From Halopseudomonas xiamenensis (lineage in GTDB: Bacteria; Pseudomonadota; Gammaproteobacteria; Pseudomonadales; Pseudomonadaceae), in contig NZ_JACLGO010000012.1 in NCBI RefSeq assembly GCF_014219065.1, forward strand, positions 1 through 64,000: a DNA stretch of 64,000 nt, read 5' to 3'. A program made the position numbers and the translations under genes. Positions 38,825-47,549 of the stretch are shown piece after piece. Position 1 is the first letter of the stretch; every line of letters begins with the position of its first letter. The notes beneath the pieces were generated by a model that did not search any database, was not told the DNA's origin, and worked only from the letters and a program-made list of their open reading frames with translations.

Positions 38825-38842
38825 TTTTACCGTTTGGTAAAA
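38825..38842. promoter_or_regulatory. RutR-like operator O2, upstream of cofG
   Basis: Perfect dyad TTTTACC-GTTT-GGTAAAA, extendable by one more base pair on each side to 9-bp arms (38823-38831 and 38836-38844). Centre-to-centre distance to O1 is 33 bases, about three DNA turns, so two repressor dimers would lie on the same face. Confidence 0.72.
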
Positions 38843-38892
38843 ACGGTCATGATTAAGACTCCACAAAAACAATAACGGAGGCAATGGTCATC

Positions 38893-40023
38893 ATGTTGAC
38901 CCGTTCACAGGCACTCGCGCTTGAAAAGGCGTCTGATAGCGAAATCATAGAGCTGGCTCGCCAAGCTGCTGATATTCGAGATACCCACTGGGGTAAAGCT
39001 CTGAGTTACTCACGGGCTGTTTTCGTTCCCCTCACCAATATGTGCCGTGATGACTGCGGTTATTGCACCTTCGTTCAAAAGCCTGGCTCCCCTAACGCAC
39101 GTCTGATGACACCTGCAGAAGTTATGCAGGTCGTTCGCGACGGCGAACGCATGGGCTGTAAGGAAGTGCTCTTCAGTCTTGGAGAAAAGCCCGAGCTACG
39201 TTATCCGGAGGCACGCGCGGCGCTAGCCGGTCAAGGACATAGCAGCATGATCAGCTACCTGGCAGAAGTTTGCGCCATGGTGGTGAACGAAAGCAGCATG
39301 CTGCCCCATGTCAATGCAGGAACTCTTTCGGAAGCAGATATCAGGCTGCTCAAGCCCCACTGCGTGAGCATGGGGATGATGCTGGAAAATGTCAGTCGCC
39401 GCTTGATTGCCAAGGGCGGAGCCCATTACGCCTGCCCAGATAAAGTCCCGGTGCAGCGTATTCGCACCCTTGATCGGGCTGGTCGCCTCGGTGTTCCCTT
39501 CACCACCGGCATCCTCATCGGCATAGGCGAAACCTGGACCGAGCGCGTGGATAGCCTTTTGACAATCAATAACCTGCATCTTGAGCATGGGCATATTCAA
39601 GAAGTCATAGTGCAGAACTTCCGAGCCAAACCCGGTACTGCCATGGCTAACCATCCGGAGCCAAGCCTGAACGACATGGTTCGCACGCTGGTTCTGGCCC
39701 GGCTGCTGCTGGATCCCTCCATCAGCCTGCAGGCGCCGCCGAACCTGGAAACCCGGTTTGCCTCCTACATCGCAGCCGGCATCAATGACTGGGGTGGTGT
39801 TTCGCCGTTGACTATCGATCACATCAATCCAGAACGTGCCTGGCCACAAATAGAAGCGCTTCGCCATGCTACCGCTGCCTGCGGCTACGGGCTGGAAGAA
39901 CGCCTCGCGGTATACCCCAGCTACCTTGAACGCCCCGATCATTTCTTTGCTGGTGAGATTGCTCCCCGGCTATCCACTCTCGCTCGCGCTGACGGCTTGG
40001 CGTTACAGCAGTGCCTGTCATGA
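38893..40023 (+). CDS. cofG: 7,8-didemethyl-8-hydroxy-5-deazariboflavin synthase, CofG subunit
   Basis: A 376-aa radical SAM enzyme that, with CofH, makes the deazaflavin Fo from tyrosine and the ribityl-diaminouracil of riboflavin synthesis. The 4Fe-4S/SAM motif is CRDDCGYC (C51, C55, C58), and the protein carries the family's NVSRRL, TTGILIGIGET and QNFRAKP segments. First gene of the F420 operon, behind two RutR-like operators. A GGAGG site lies 2 bases before an ATG at 38884 and 11 before the ATG at 38893; I prefer the latter. GC is visibly lower than in the core genes. Confidence 0.93.
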   Translation: MLTRSQALALEKASDSEIIELARQAADIRDTHWGKALSYSRAVFVPLTNMCRDDCGYCTFVQKPGSPNARLMTPAEVMQVVRDGERMGCKEVLFSLGEKPELRYPEARAALAGQGHSSMISYLAEVCAMVVNESSMLPHVNAGTLSEADIRLLKPHCVSMGMMLENVSRRLIAKGGAHYACPDKVPVQRIRTLDRAGRLGVPFTTGILIGIGETWTERVDSLLTINNLHLEHGHIQEVIVQNFRAKPGTAMANHPEPSLNDMVRTLVLARLLLDPSISLQAPPNLETRFASYIAAGINDWGGVSPLTIDHINPERAWPQIEALRHATAACGYGLEERLAVYPSYLERPDHFFAGEIAPRLSTLARADGLALQQCLS

Positions 40024-40034
40024 GGAGTTCCGTA

Positions 40035-41261
40035 ATGAATGCACAAGTGCCAGGAAGTATTGCCTTACCTACATCGGTAAAAGAACTCTACCAACCCGGA
40101 GTAAGTACAACAGTACGGCGCATTCTGGAAAGCGTATTAGCAGGCCAGGAACTTGATGAAGCGGACGCCATCATTTTATTCAGCACCGAAGGCGCGGAAC
40201 TGGATGCCTTAACTGCCTGCGCCGATCATTTGAGGTATACCAGTGTCGGCGACACAGTGACCTTCGTAATCAACCGCAATATCAATTACACCAATGTCTG
40301 CTACATGGGGTGCCGCTTCTGTAGTTTTGCCAAGCGTAAAGATGATCCTGACGCCGAGTTCTTCGATCTGGAAGAAATCGTTTCCCGGGCCGAAGAGGCA
40401 TGGGCACGCGGCGCAACCGAAGTCTGTATCCAGGGCGGCTTGCACCCCGGCATTCCCGGTCATTTCTATCGAGACATACTCAAGGCGATCAAAACCAAAC
40501 TGCCGGATATGCATATCCATGCATTCTCCCCTTTCGAAATCTGGTTTGGCGCACGCAAGAGCAAGATGTCCTATGCCGAGTTCATCCAGGACCTGATCGA
40601 TCATGGCCTGGGCTCAATGCCCGGCACAGCGGCGGAGATTCTCGACACCACTATCCGCAAACAGCTGACCCGCGACAAGCTGACCACCGAAGAATGGGTG
40701 GAGATTGTCAAGACGGCTCACAAGCTGGGCCTGCCCACCACTTCCACCATCATGTACGGCCATATTGACGGGCCAGAACACTGGGCTGCTCATCTGGCGT
40801 TGCTGCGCGACATCCAGAAGGAAACCGGCGGCTTCACCGAGTTCGTACCATTGGGGTTCATTCATCACAAGACCCCGCTGTACCTCGAGCAGGCCGGTGT
40901 CAGACCGGGCCCCACCCGGCTGGAGCATATTCGCATGCATGCGGTCGCCCGCCTCATGCTCCACGGCTGGATCGACAATATTCAGGCTTCCTGGGTCAAA
41001 CTGGGGCCAGAGCTGGCTCAGCAAATGCTTTCTGCCGGGGTGAATGACCTGGGTGGCACCCTGATGAACGAGAGCATCTCCCGGGCGGCAGGGGCTGAGC
41101 ACGGTCAGGAAATGCACCCGGACAGCTTTATTCAGATCATGCGCAACATGGGCCGGCAGCCGGTCCGGCGCAATACGCTGTACCGTCATCTTGCCGTTTA
41201 TGACAGCCCTGAAATAGTGCCTGTCCTGCAACTATCCCAGGTTGCCGGGGGGTTACGATGA
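40035..41261 (+). CDS. cofH: Fo synthase, CofH subunit
   Basis: A 408-aa radical SAM enzyme joining tyrosine to 5-amino-6-ribitylamino-uracil, the step before CofG. The cluster cysteines C89, C93 and C96 lie in CYMGCRFC, followed by AFSPFEIWFGARKSK and the late GGTLMNESISRAAG, which are CofH-specific. CofG and CofH are separate here, unlike the fused FbiC of actinobacteria. It starts 11 bases after the cofG stop behind GAGGAG, and its stop overlaps the cofD start (ATGA). Confidence 0.95.
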   Translation: MNAQVPGSIALPTSVKELYQPGVSTTVRRILESVLAGQELDEADAIILFSTEGAELDALTACADHLRYTSVGDTVTFVINRNINYTNVCYMGCRFCSFAKRKDDPDAEFFDLEEIVSRAEEAWARGATEVCIQGGLHPGIPGHFYRDILKAIKTKLPDMHIHAFSPFEIWFGARKSKMSYAEFIQDLIDHGLGSMPGTAAEILDTTIRKQLTRDKLTTEEWVEIVKTAHKLGLPTTSTIMYGHIDGPEHWAAHLALLRDIQKETGGFTEFVPLGFIHHKTPLYLEQAGVRPGPTRLEHIRMHAVARLMLHGWIDNIQASWVKLGPELAQQMLSAGVNDLGGTLMNESISRAAGAEHGQEMHPDSFIQIMRNMGRQPVRRNTLYRHLAVYDSPEIVPVLQLSQVAGGLR

Positions 41262-42229
41262 ACAGACACCAACCACGCATCACCCTGCTCGCCGGCGGGG
41301 TCGGCGGGGCCAAACTCGCGACGGGGCTGGCAGCCATTTGCGAGCCCGGCCAGCTCAGCATTATCGGCAATGTCGCCGATGATCAGGAGTTCCATGGTCT
41401 GTGGGTGTCCCCGGATATCGATACCCTGACCTATACCCTGGCAGGCCGGATCGACAGTGACAAAGGCTGGGGTCTGGCGGATGAAAGCCACCGCGTACTC
41501 GATGGCCTGAAACGCCTGGGCTGCGACAGCTGGATGTACCTGGGTGACCAGGACCTGGCCACCCACATCATGCGGACCCATCTGCGCAAGCAGGGTGTTC
41601 GACCCAGCATTATCACCCAACGGATTGCCGAGTCCTTCCGTGTGCAGAGCAATATCGTTCTGCCAACCGATGACCGCTTGCAGACCCGGATCAGAACCCC
41701 TCAGGGCTGGCTGTCGTTCCAGGAATATTTTGTCCGCGAACAATGCCAGCCCGAGATCCTGGAGATCCAGCTCGATGGCCTGGAACACGCCACGGTAACG
41801 CCGGAAGCCCTGACTGCCATCCGTGAGGCGGACCTGTTGGTCATTGCCCCAAGTAATCCGATTGTCAGTATCGGACCGATCCTCGCGGTGCCCGGCCTGG
41901 GGCAGGCATTTGCCCTGTCCAACGCCGTCAAGATCGCCGTCTCCCCGTTAATCGGCGGCGCCACCGTGAAAGGTCCGGCCGATCGCATGCTGAGCGCCTG
42001 CGGTTACAGCTGCGACAACATCGGCATTGCTGACTGTTATACCGACCTGATTGACGGGCTGATCATCGACCATCAGGACCGCTCCGAGACCGAGGCCCTG
42101 GAAGAACGCGGTCTCAACGTCATGCTCACCCATACCTTGATGCAGCATACCGCCGACAAGGCACGCCTGGCCCGCGAGCTGCTGCAGTTCGCCCAGGAGT
42201 TGGTTACCGTGGAGAAGCTGGCATGCTGA
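41258..42229 (+). CDS. cofD: 2-phospho-L-lactate (or analogue) transferase CofD
   Basis: A 323-aa transferase that moves the activated phospho-acid from its GDP or GTP-linked donor onto Fo, giving F420-0 or dehydro-F420-0. The N-terminal loop LLAGGVGGAKLATGL (residues 10-24) and VADDQEFHGLWVSPDIDT fit the CofD/FbiA fold. Whether the acid is phospholactate, PEP or 3-phosphoglycerate cannot be read from the sequence. It overlaps cofH by four bases and the next gene by seven. Confidence 0.95.
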   Translation: MNRHQPRITLLAGGVGGAKLATGLAAICEPGQLSIIGNVADDQEFHGLWVSPDIDTLTYTLAGRIDSDKGWGLADESHRVLDGLKRLGCDSWMYLGDQDLATHIMRTHLRKQGVRPSIITQRIAESFRVQSNIVLPTDDRLQTRIRTPQGWLSFQEYFVREQCQPEILEIQLDGLEHATVTPEALTAIREADLLVIAPSNPIVSIGPILAVPGLGQAFALSNAVKIAVSPLIGGATVKGPADRMLSACGYSCDNIGIADCYTDLIDGLIIDHQDRSETEALEERGLNVMLTHTLMQHTADKARLARELLQFAQELVTVEKLAC

Positions 42230-43683
42230 TGAAAACCCTGGTAGTGATCCCGGTACGGGACTTCGCTGATGCCAAGTCCCGGCTGGAGCCCTTGCTCGAA
42301 CCCAGTCAGCGTGAAGGGTTGGCCCGCTGGTTATGTGAGCGAACCTTGATGTTCTTCCGTGACCGGATGCCCGAGCAGGATGTACTGGTCGTCACAGCGT
42401 GCGAAACCATTGCCCAATTGGCCAGCCGCTATGGCGCTGCGGTATTGCGTGAACGCTGTTCCAGCGGCATGTCAGCCGCTGCGCAACTGGCAGCCGAGTG
42501 GAGCTGTGCGCACGGCTATGATTCACAACTGCTGATCCCCGCCGATATCGCCCAGCTGGATGAGGTCGAGCTACGCACCTTGATCAACCACCCGCGGCCG
42601 ATCCCGTCGGTATTGATCTGCCCGGCACATGATCGCGGCACCAACGCGTTACTGACCACCCCGCCGAACGTCTTGCCGTTTCAGTTCGGCCCATACTCCA
42701 GTGATCAGCACCGCAATGCCGCGCAGCAAAGAGGTATCACTTGCAGCCAGATACATCTGCCCAAACTGCGCTTTGATATCGACACAGCGGATGACCTTGC
42801 CCATCTGGCCAGTCAATCCAGCGAACCGACTTATCAATCCGCCACCGCATGCTGTGACCTGCCATCACCGTCGCCGCAACCAGGCGCAGCAAGCGTCCCT
42901 GCCCCGGGTCAACCGCAAGGGCTGACCATGGTTGCCTTGGCCGGCATCGGGGATATCCGGCCTGGTGACGACCTGGCCGATATCCTGGTCAAGGCGCTTC
43001 AAGGTAATGCTGTCCAGCTGAAGGATGGCGACATCCTGGTCATTGCCCACAAGATCGTTTCCAAGGCAGAGGGTCAGGTCGTTTCTCTGGAAACCATAAA
43101 ACCAGGTGAAGAGGCCCGGCAACTGGCAACCCAGCTGAACAAGGACCCACGCAAGGTCGAAGTGATTCTGCGTGAATCCCGCCGCGTAGTGCGGTCATTC
43201 AAGCACCCCCAACAAGCCGAAGGCGTGTTGATCGCTGAACACCGGCTGGGTTTCATCTGCGCCAATGCGGCGGTGGATGAGTCCAACGTGGGCGAAGAAA
43301 ACACCGTCATCCTGCTGCCCAGGGACCCCGACAACAGCGCCAGAAGAATCTGCGCTGCCCTCGAAGAAACCTTTGCCGTACGCCTTGGCGTGGTCATCAC
43401 CGATACCTTCGGCCGCCCCTGGCGGATGGGACTGGTCAATGTCGCCATAGGCCTGGCCAATGTGCCCGCCCAGGTCAGCCTGGTCGGTGACCAGGATGCC
43501 TTCGGCAGGGAGCTGGCCGTCACCATCCCCGCTCTGGCCGATGAAATAGCTGCCGCTTCCGGCCTGCTGATGAGCAAGAACGGCAAGACACCCGCGATTC
43601 TTTTCCAGGGCGTGGACTGGGAGCCCGCCCCCAGCTCGGCAACTGACCTGATAAGACCACAAAAAGAGGATATCTTCCGATGA
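42223..43683 (+). CDS. CofC-CofE fusion: guanylyltransferase and F420-0:gamma-glutamyl ligase
   Basis: A 486-aa fusion of two F420 enzymes. Residues 1-197 are CofC ([37 protein letters not shown]), which activates the phospho-acid with GTP. A Pro/Ala/Ser-rich linker (about 198-233) leads to CofE (234-486), the ligase that adds the glutamate tail. CofE motifs are [22 protein letters not shown] and [20 protein letters not shown] (partly cited). No nitroreductase domain follows, unlike actinobacterial FbiB. The ATG at 42223 has GGAG eight bases upstream. The stop overlaps the next gene by four bases. Confidence 0.93.
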   Translation: MLMKTLVVIPVRDFADAKSRLEPLLEPSQREGLARWLCERTLMFFRDRMPEQDVLVVTACETIAQLASRYGAAVLRERCSSGMSAAAQLAAEWSCAHGYDSQLLIPADIAQLDEVELRTLINHPRPIPSVLICPAHDRGTNALLTTPPNVLPFQFGPYSSDQHRNAAQQRGITCSQIHLPKLRFDIDTADDLAHLASQSSEPTYQSATACCDLPSPSPQPGAASVPAPGQPQGLTMVALAGIGDIRPGDDLADILVKALQGNAVQLKDGDILVIAHKIVSKAEGQVVSLETIKPGEEARQLATQLNKDPRKVEVILRESRRVVRSFKHPQQAEGVLIAEHRLGFICANAAVDESNVGEENTVILLPRDPDNSARRICAALEETFAVRLGVVITDTFGRPWRMGLVNVAIGLANVPAQVSLVGDQDAFGRELAVTIPALADEIAAASGLLMSKNGKTPAILFQGVDWEPAPSSATDLIRPQKEDIFR

Positions 43684-44348
43684 CTATTGCAATTCTAGGT
43701 GGTACCGGCCCCCAGGGCCGGGGACTGGCTTTACGCTGGGCGTGTGCCGGTGTGCCGGTGGCGATCGGCTCGCGTGATGCCGAGCGGGCCAGCACCACAG
43801 CCCGGGAACTCCAGGCTTTGCTGCCCGCCTCGGCTGCCGCTATTCGGGGCATGGATATCCGCGACGCCGTAGGCGCAGCCGATGAGATAGTGGTGCTGGC
43901 CGTACCCTATGCGGCCCATGACGCCACACTCGAATCGATTGGCGAGCTGCTGCAGGACAAGATCCTGGTCGATATCGTGGTCCCGCTGGCGGAGGGTAAT
44001 CCGCGTGCCGTGGCCATGCCGGCTGCCGGCTCGGCTACCGAAGCCGCCCAGCAGTTGCTGGGTGAGGCTACTGCCGTTGTCGGTGCGCTGCATAACGTAT
44101 CCGCCGCCACCCTGAATGATCTGGATCACCCCATCAACTGCGATGTACTGGTCTGCGGTGACACCCTGGCAGCCAAGGACAAGGTCATTGAGCTGATCAG
44201 CAAAATGGACATAACCGCCTACGATTGCGGCCCGGCCAGCAGTGCCCGCTGTATCGAGGCCATTACACCGATTCTGATACGCCTGAATATTTCCAAGAAA
44301 GTCCCTTTCACCCACGCAGGAATCCGCATCTGGGCGCCAGGCGCCTGA
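43680..44348 (+). CDS. npdG: NADPH:F420 oxidoreductase
   Basis: A 222-aa Rossmann protein that passes hydride between NADP(H) and F420. The N-terminal [19 protein letters not shown] is the dinucleotide loop, [11 protein letters not shown] holds the phosphate-contacting residues and [10 protein letters not shown] is typical of NpdG/FNO. Translationally coupled to the cofC-cofE gene (ATGA). With it in the operon the cell can recharge F420 from the NADPH pool, without a glucose-6-phosphate dehydrogenase of the actinobacterial type. It could also run in reverse. Confidence 0.9.
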   Translation: MTIAILGGTGPQGRGLALRWACAGVPVAIGSRDAERASTTARELQALLPASAAAIRGMDIRDAVGAADEIVVLAVPYAAHDATLESIGELLQDKILVDIVVPLAEGNPRAVAMPAAGSATEAAQQLLGEATAVVGALHNVSAATLNDLDHPINCDVLVCGDTLAAKDKVIELISKMDITAYDCGPASSARCIEAITPILIRLNISKKVPFTHAGIRIWAPGA

Positions 44349-44386
44349 GGCAATTGAGAAGTACCTACCGACACAGGAGAATAACA

Positions 44387-45391
44387 ATGGAATTCGGTAT
44401 CTGCTTTAAAGGTTTTGTCAGCCCCGAACGGGCCCGCAGCTTGGTCAAACAGGCCGAAGCCGCCGGCTTCGCTTATTGCTGGTTCTATGACTCGCACATT
44501 CTATGGCGCGAGTGCTATCCCGCCATCGCCATGTGCATGGAACACACCACAAAAATGCGCTTTGCGCCCTGCGTCACCAACCCCAATGCCCGCGACTGGT
44601 CTTTGGCTGCCAGCCTGTTTGGCAGTCTCGCCAAGCAAAGCGGCGGCCGCTTCGATATCGGCCTGGGCCGTGGTGACAGCTCGGTGCGAGTGATGGGCAA
44701 GAAGCCCGCTTCGCTGGCGCGGGTAGCCGAATTCACCACCAAGGTAAAAGCCATGATCCGTGGCGAAGAAGTGACTTATGGTGAATGCGCTGAGCCCGTC
44801 AAACTCCCCTGGTCCGATGGCTACGAGTTGCCGGTGCATATCGGAGCCTATGGCCCCATGGCGCTGAAAACCGCTGGGGAAGTGGGCGATGGTGTGATTC
44901 TGCAGATCGGCGAGCCGAGTCTGGTCAAATGGCTGGCCGAGCAGAGCATCGCCGCCGGCAAGGAAGCAGGCCGTGATATGCATGACTACAAGGTGATCGT
45001 CGCCGCTCCGGCCTATTTTGGCACCCGGGATCAATGCATCGAAGCCACCAAGTGGTTCCCGGCGATGGTCGGCAACCACGTCGCCGATATCGTTGAGAAA
45101 TACGGCAGCGACAGCGGCACCGTGCCTTCCAGCCTGACCGACTATATCGAGAAGCGTAAGGGCTACGATTATTCCAAGCACGGTCAGAGCGATAACCCCT
45201 ACCTGGACTTCATTACCCCGGACATCGTTGAAAGCTTCTGCGTGCTGGGTGAACCCGAGCAGCACGTCAGCAAACTCAACGAGCTCAAGGCGGCTGGCGC
45301 CACCCAGTTCAATATCTATCTCGATAATGGCGATGAGGAAAACATCATTGCCCAGTATGGCGAGCACATTATTCCCCGATTCCAGGCCTGA
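44387..45391 (+). CDS. Luciferase-like (LLM class) F420-dependent oxidoreductase, candidate pyrimidine reductase
   Basis: A 334-aa TIM-barrel flavin/deazaflavin enzyme of the LLM family, on the branch near methylene-H4MPT reductase: MEFGICFKGF, GFAYCWFYDSH, RFDIGLGRGDSS, PVHIGAYGPMALK, GDGVILQIGEP. From memory it fits the family with founder CPS_4043 of Colwellia (TIGR03842), whose function was left open. It is the only F420-type oxidoreductase in the window, after the F420 genes and before the ureidopropionase gene, where a dihydropyrimidine dehydrogenase would be expected. Reduction of uracil or thymine by F420H2 is my inference. Start at 44387 follows CAGGAGA. Confidence 0.85.
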   Translation: MEFGICFKGFVSPERARSLVKQAEAAGFAYCWFYDSHILWRECYPAIAMCMEHTTKMRFAPCVTNPNARDWSLAASLFGSLAKQSGGRFDIGLGRGDSSVRVMGKKPASLARVAEFTTKVKAMIRGEEVTYGECAEPVKLPWSDGYELPVHIGAYGPMALKTAGEVGDGVILQIGEPSLVKWLAEQSIAAGKEAGRDMHDYKVIVAAPAYFGTRDQCIEATKWFPAMVGNHVADIVEKYGSDSGTVPSSLTDYIEKRKGYDYSKHGQSDNPYLDFITPDIVESFCVLGEPEQHVSKLNELKAAGATQFNIYLDNGDEENIIAQYGEHIIPRFQA

Positions 45392-45397
45392 GCTGGC

Positions 45398-45421
45398 ACC
45401 GGTGGCGCCTACGCCACCGGT
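45398..45421 (+). repeat. Hairpin between the LLM enzyme gene and the amidohydrolase gene
   Basis: Perfect 10-bp stem ACCGGTGGCG (45398-45407) / CGCCACCGGT (45412-45421), CCTA loop, no T-run. Being within an operon it may protect or process the mRNA rather than end it. Confidence 0.65.
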
Positions 45422-45457
45422 CTGCAACAACAACAATGACCGAATGAGGCAAAGACA

Positions 45458-46690
45458 ATGCAGAAAACCATGATCAACCAGCAACGGCTGTGGCAAAGCC
45501 TGATGGACATGGGCGAGATTGGCGGAACGGAAAAGGGCGGTGTGTGTCGACTGGCCTTGACCGATCTGGACAAGCAGGCACGTGATCTATTCGTTCAATG
45601 GTGCAAAGATGCAGGCTGCACCATTCGCATCGACAAGATGGGCAATATCTTCGCTCACCGTGCCGGGCTGGATGATTCCCTGCCCCCGGTGGTGATGGGC
45701 AGCCATCTGGATACCCAGCCTACCGGTGGCAAGTTCGACGGTATTTACGGCGTGCTGGCCGGCCTGGAAGTGATTCGTACGCTGAATGACAAGGGCATGG
45801 ACACCCGCGCGCCCATCGAAGCGTCAGTGTGGACCAACGAAGAAGGCTCGCGCTTCCCCCCCGCCATGGTGGCATCCGGCGTGTTTGCCGGTGTGTTCGA
45901 GCTGGACTACGGCTTGAGTCGCGCTGACCTGGATGGCAAGACCATGGGTGAGGAGTTGGCACGCATCGGCTACAACGGCCCGGATGATGTCGGCGGCCGT
46001 CCGTTCAAGGCTTTTTTTGAAGCGCATATCGAACAGGGCCCCATCCTGGAGGATGAGAAGAAGCAGATTGGCGTGGTCACCGATGCGCAAGGTCAGCGCT
46101 GGTATGAAATCACCCTGACCGGGCAGGAGTCTCATGCCGGCCCTACCCCCATGAGCCGTCGTCGTGATGCCCTGGTCGGTGCCGCTCGCATCATCGATCA
46201 CGTCAACAGGATCGGCCTCGCTCATCAACCCAACGCCTGCGCCACCGTCGGCCTGCTACAGGTCTTCCCCAACTCACGTAACGTGATTCCCGGCCAGGTG
46301 TTCTTTACCGTGGACTTTCGCCACCCCGATGCCGATGTACTGGCACAGATGGATCAGGCGCTGCGTGAAACAGCCGACTCGGTCTCCACCGAACTGGGAC
46401 TGGAGATGGCTTTTGAACAGATCTGGTATTCCCCGCCGGTGCCCTTTGACGCCGACTGTGTTGCCCTGGTACGCCAGGCCGCAGAAGACTTTGGCTACAG
46501 CCACCGGGACATCGTCAGCGGTGCCGGACATGACGCCTGCTATATCTCCCGTGTAGCGCCCACCGCCATGGTCTTTGTGCCCTGTGAAAACGGCATCAGC
46601 CATAACGAGGCCGAGAATGCGACACCGGAAGATCTCGCAGCCGGCTGCAATGTACTTTTTCAGGCGGTGGTTGAACGCGCCAATAGTTGA
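45458..46690 (+). CDS. Zn-dependent N-carbamoyl-beta-alanine / N-carbamoyl amino acid amidohydrolase
   Basis: A 410-aa M20-type amidohydrolase that removes the carbamoyl group from N-carbamoyl-beta-alanine, giving beta-alanine, CO2 and ammonia. Metal ligands are H83 and D94 (GSHLDTQPTGGKFDG), E129 (TNEEGSRF), H190 (EAHIEQGP) and H382 (ISHNEAEN). Family relatives include HyuC, allantoate amidohydrolase and bacterial beta-ureidopropionase (PydC); the pyrimidine neighbours favour the last. It has its own GAGG site and follows the LLM enzyme gene by 66 bases. Confidence 0.9.
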   Translation: MQKTMINQQRLWQSLMDMGEIGGTEKGGVCRLALTDLDKQARDLFVQWCKDAGCTIRIDKMGNIFAHRAGLDDSLPPVVMGSHLDTQPTGGKFDGIYGVLAGLEVIRTLNDKGMDTRAPIEASVWTNEEGSRFPPAMVASGVFAGVFELDYGLSRADLDGKTMGEELARIGYNGPDDVGGRPFKAFFEAHIEQGPILEDEKKQIGVVTDAQGQRWYEITLTGQESHAGPTPMSRRRDALVGAARIIDHVNRIGLAHQPNACATVGLLQVFPNSRNVIPGQVFFTVDFRHPDADVLAQMDQALRETADSVSTELGLEMAFEQIWYSPPVPFDADCVALVRQAAEDFGYSHRDIVSGAGHDACYISRVAPTAMVFVPCENGISHNEAENATPEDLAAGCNVLFQAVVERANS

Positions 46691-46706
46691 GCTGAGTGAT
46701 GCCATT

Positions 46707-46736
46707 GCCCTGATAGAGAGGCAACTCTTTCAGGGC
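46707..46736. terminator. Probable bidirectional terminator
   Basis: Stem GCCCTGA-TAGAG / CTCTT-TCAGGGC (46707-46718 with 46725-46736, one mismatch), lying between the convergent amidohydrolase and tetR genes. No long T-run on either side, so termination may be partial. Confidence 0.55.
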
Positions 46737-46751
46737 AGCTAAAGCGAGAGG

Positions 46752-47432
46752 TTATCCGGTAAGCCCAGTGCCTTTGAGAATGATGTGGGTGAGAAAATCC
46801 CCGGCATCTTCAAAGTCGCTCGTATCCAGACTGTCCTTGTGCAGTACCAGGGCGATCTGGGTAGAAAAGTCGGCATAAGTCTGGGTCGCGGCCCAGATGG
46901 AGAAGAACAGATGGTAAGGATCGATAGGATCCATCAGGCCGTCAGCGATCCATTTTCTGACCAGGGCAATATCGGTATCGAGCTTGGGCAAAAGCTTTTG
47001 CAGCAGATAGTCCTTGATATGAGGCGCGCCATTGATGATCTCGTTGGCGAATATCTTAGAGCCATTGGGCCGTAAATGTGACAGTTCCAGTTTGCCGAGA
47101 ATATAGCTACGCAACTTGCTGGCAGGATCATCACCTGTCTGCTCGAACAGCGTCATTTTCTCGACCCAGAGATCGAGGACGTTTTTCAACACATGGTGAT
47201 AGAGGTTTTCCTTGGAGGGAAAGTAATAAAGCATGTTCTGTTTGGACAGGCCAGCCTGCTCGGCAATCGCTTCGATAGAAGCGCCGTTATAGCCATATTG
47301 CGCAAACAGTGTTTCAGCAGCGTCCAGGATGCGGGATTCCTGGGCTTTCCTGGCGCTTGAGCGCTTGCGGGGCTTGGCCGCGTCGCCATTTGAATGGGTG
47401 TTTTCAGCCAAATGGTTGGGGGGTTGGTCCAA
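46752..47432 (-). CDS. RutR-like TetR-family regulator (probable pyrimidine sensor)
   Basis: A 226-aa TetR protein. The HTH lies at about 33-75 (ASIEAIAEQAGLSKQNMLYYFPSKENLY, given by its ends). The ligand domain resembles E. coli RutR closely by memory: LYYFPSKE, LDLW (W89), NGAP, DPIDPYHL and IWAATQTYADF (W180, Q184). Those tryptophans and the glutamine surround uracil in RutR, as I recall. It starts with TTG behind AAGAGG. Divergent from dadA, central in the island, and the likely binder of the palindromes at 38792-38842 and 54648-54665. Confidence 0.87.
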   Translation of the reverse strand: MDQPPNHLAENTHSNGDAAKPRKRSSARKAQESRILDAAETLFAQYGYNGASIEAIAEQAGLSKQNMLYYFPSKENLYHHVLKNVLDLWVEKMTLFEQTGDDPASKLRSYILGKLELSHLRPNGSKIFANEIINGAPHIKDYLLQKLLPKLDTDIALVRKWIADGLMDPIDPYHLFFSIWAATQTYADFSTQIALVLHKDSLDTSDFEDAGDFLTHIILKGTGLTG

Positions 47433-47543
47433 GGGATTACCTCTTGGTTGCAGTCATGAAATGCGGCAAACAGCGCACCAGCCCTGGGCTCTGGCCTCGC
47501 GATCGTACATGCAGCCAGTGCGGCTGGGCTCGTAAGGCGCACG

Positions 47544-47549
47544 ATTATA
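47544..47549 (-). promoter_or_regulatory. Possible -10 of the tetR promoter
   Basis: On the minus strand a perfect TATAAT 112 bases before the tetR start, with only weak -35 matches (AGTTGC, 16-base spacer). The rest of the 299-base gap between tetR and dadA shows no clear operator of the O1-O3 type. Confidence 0.35.
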
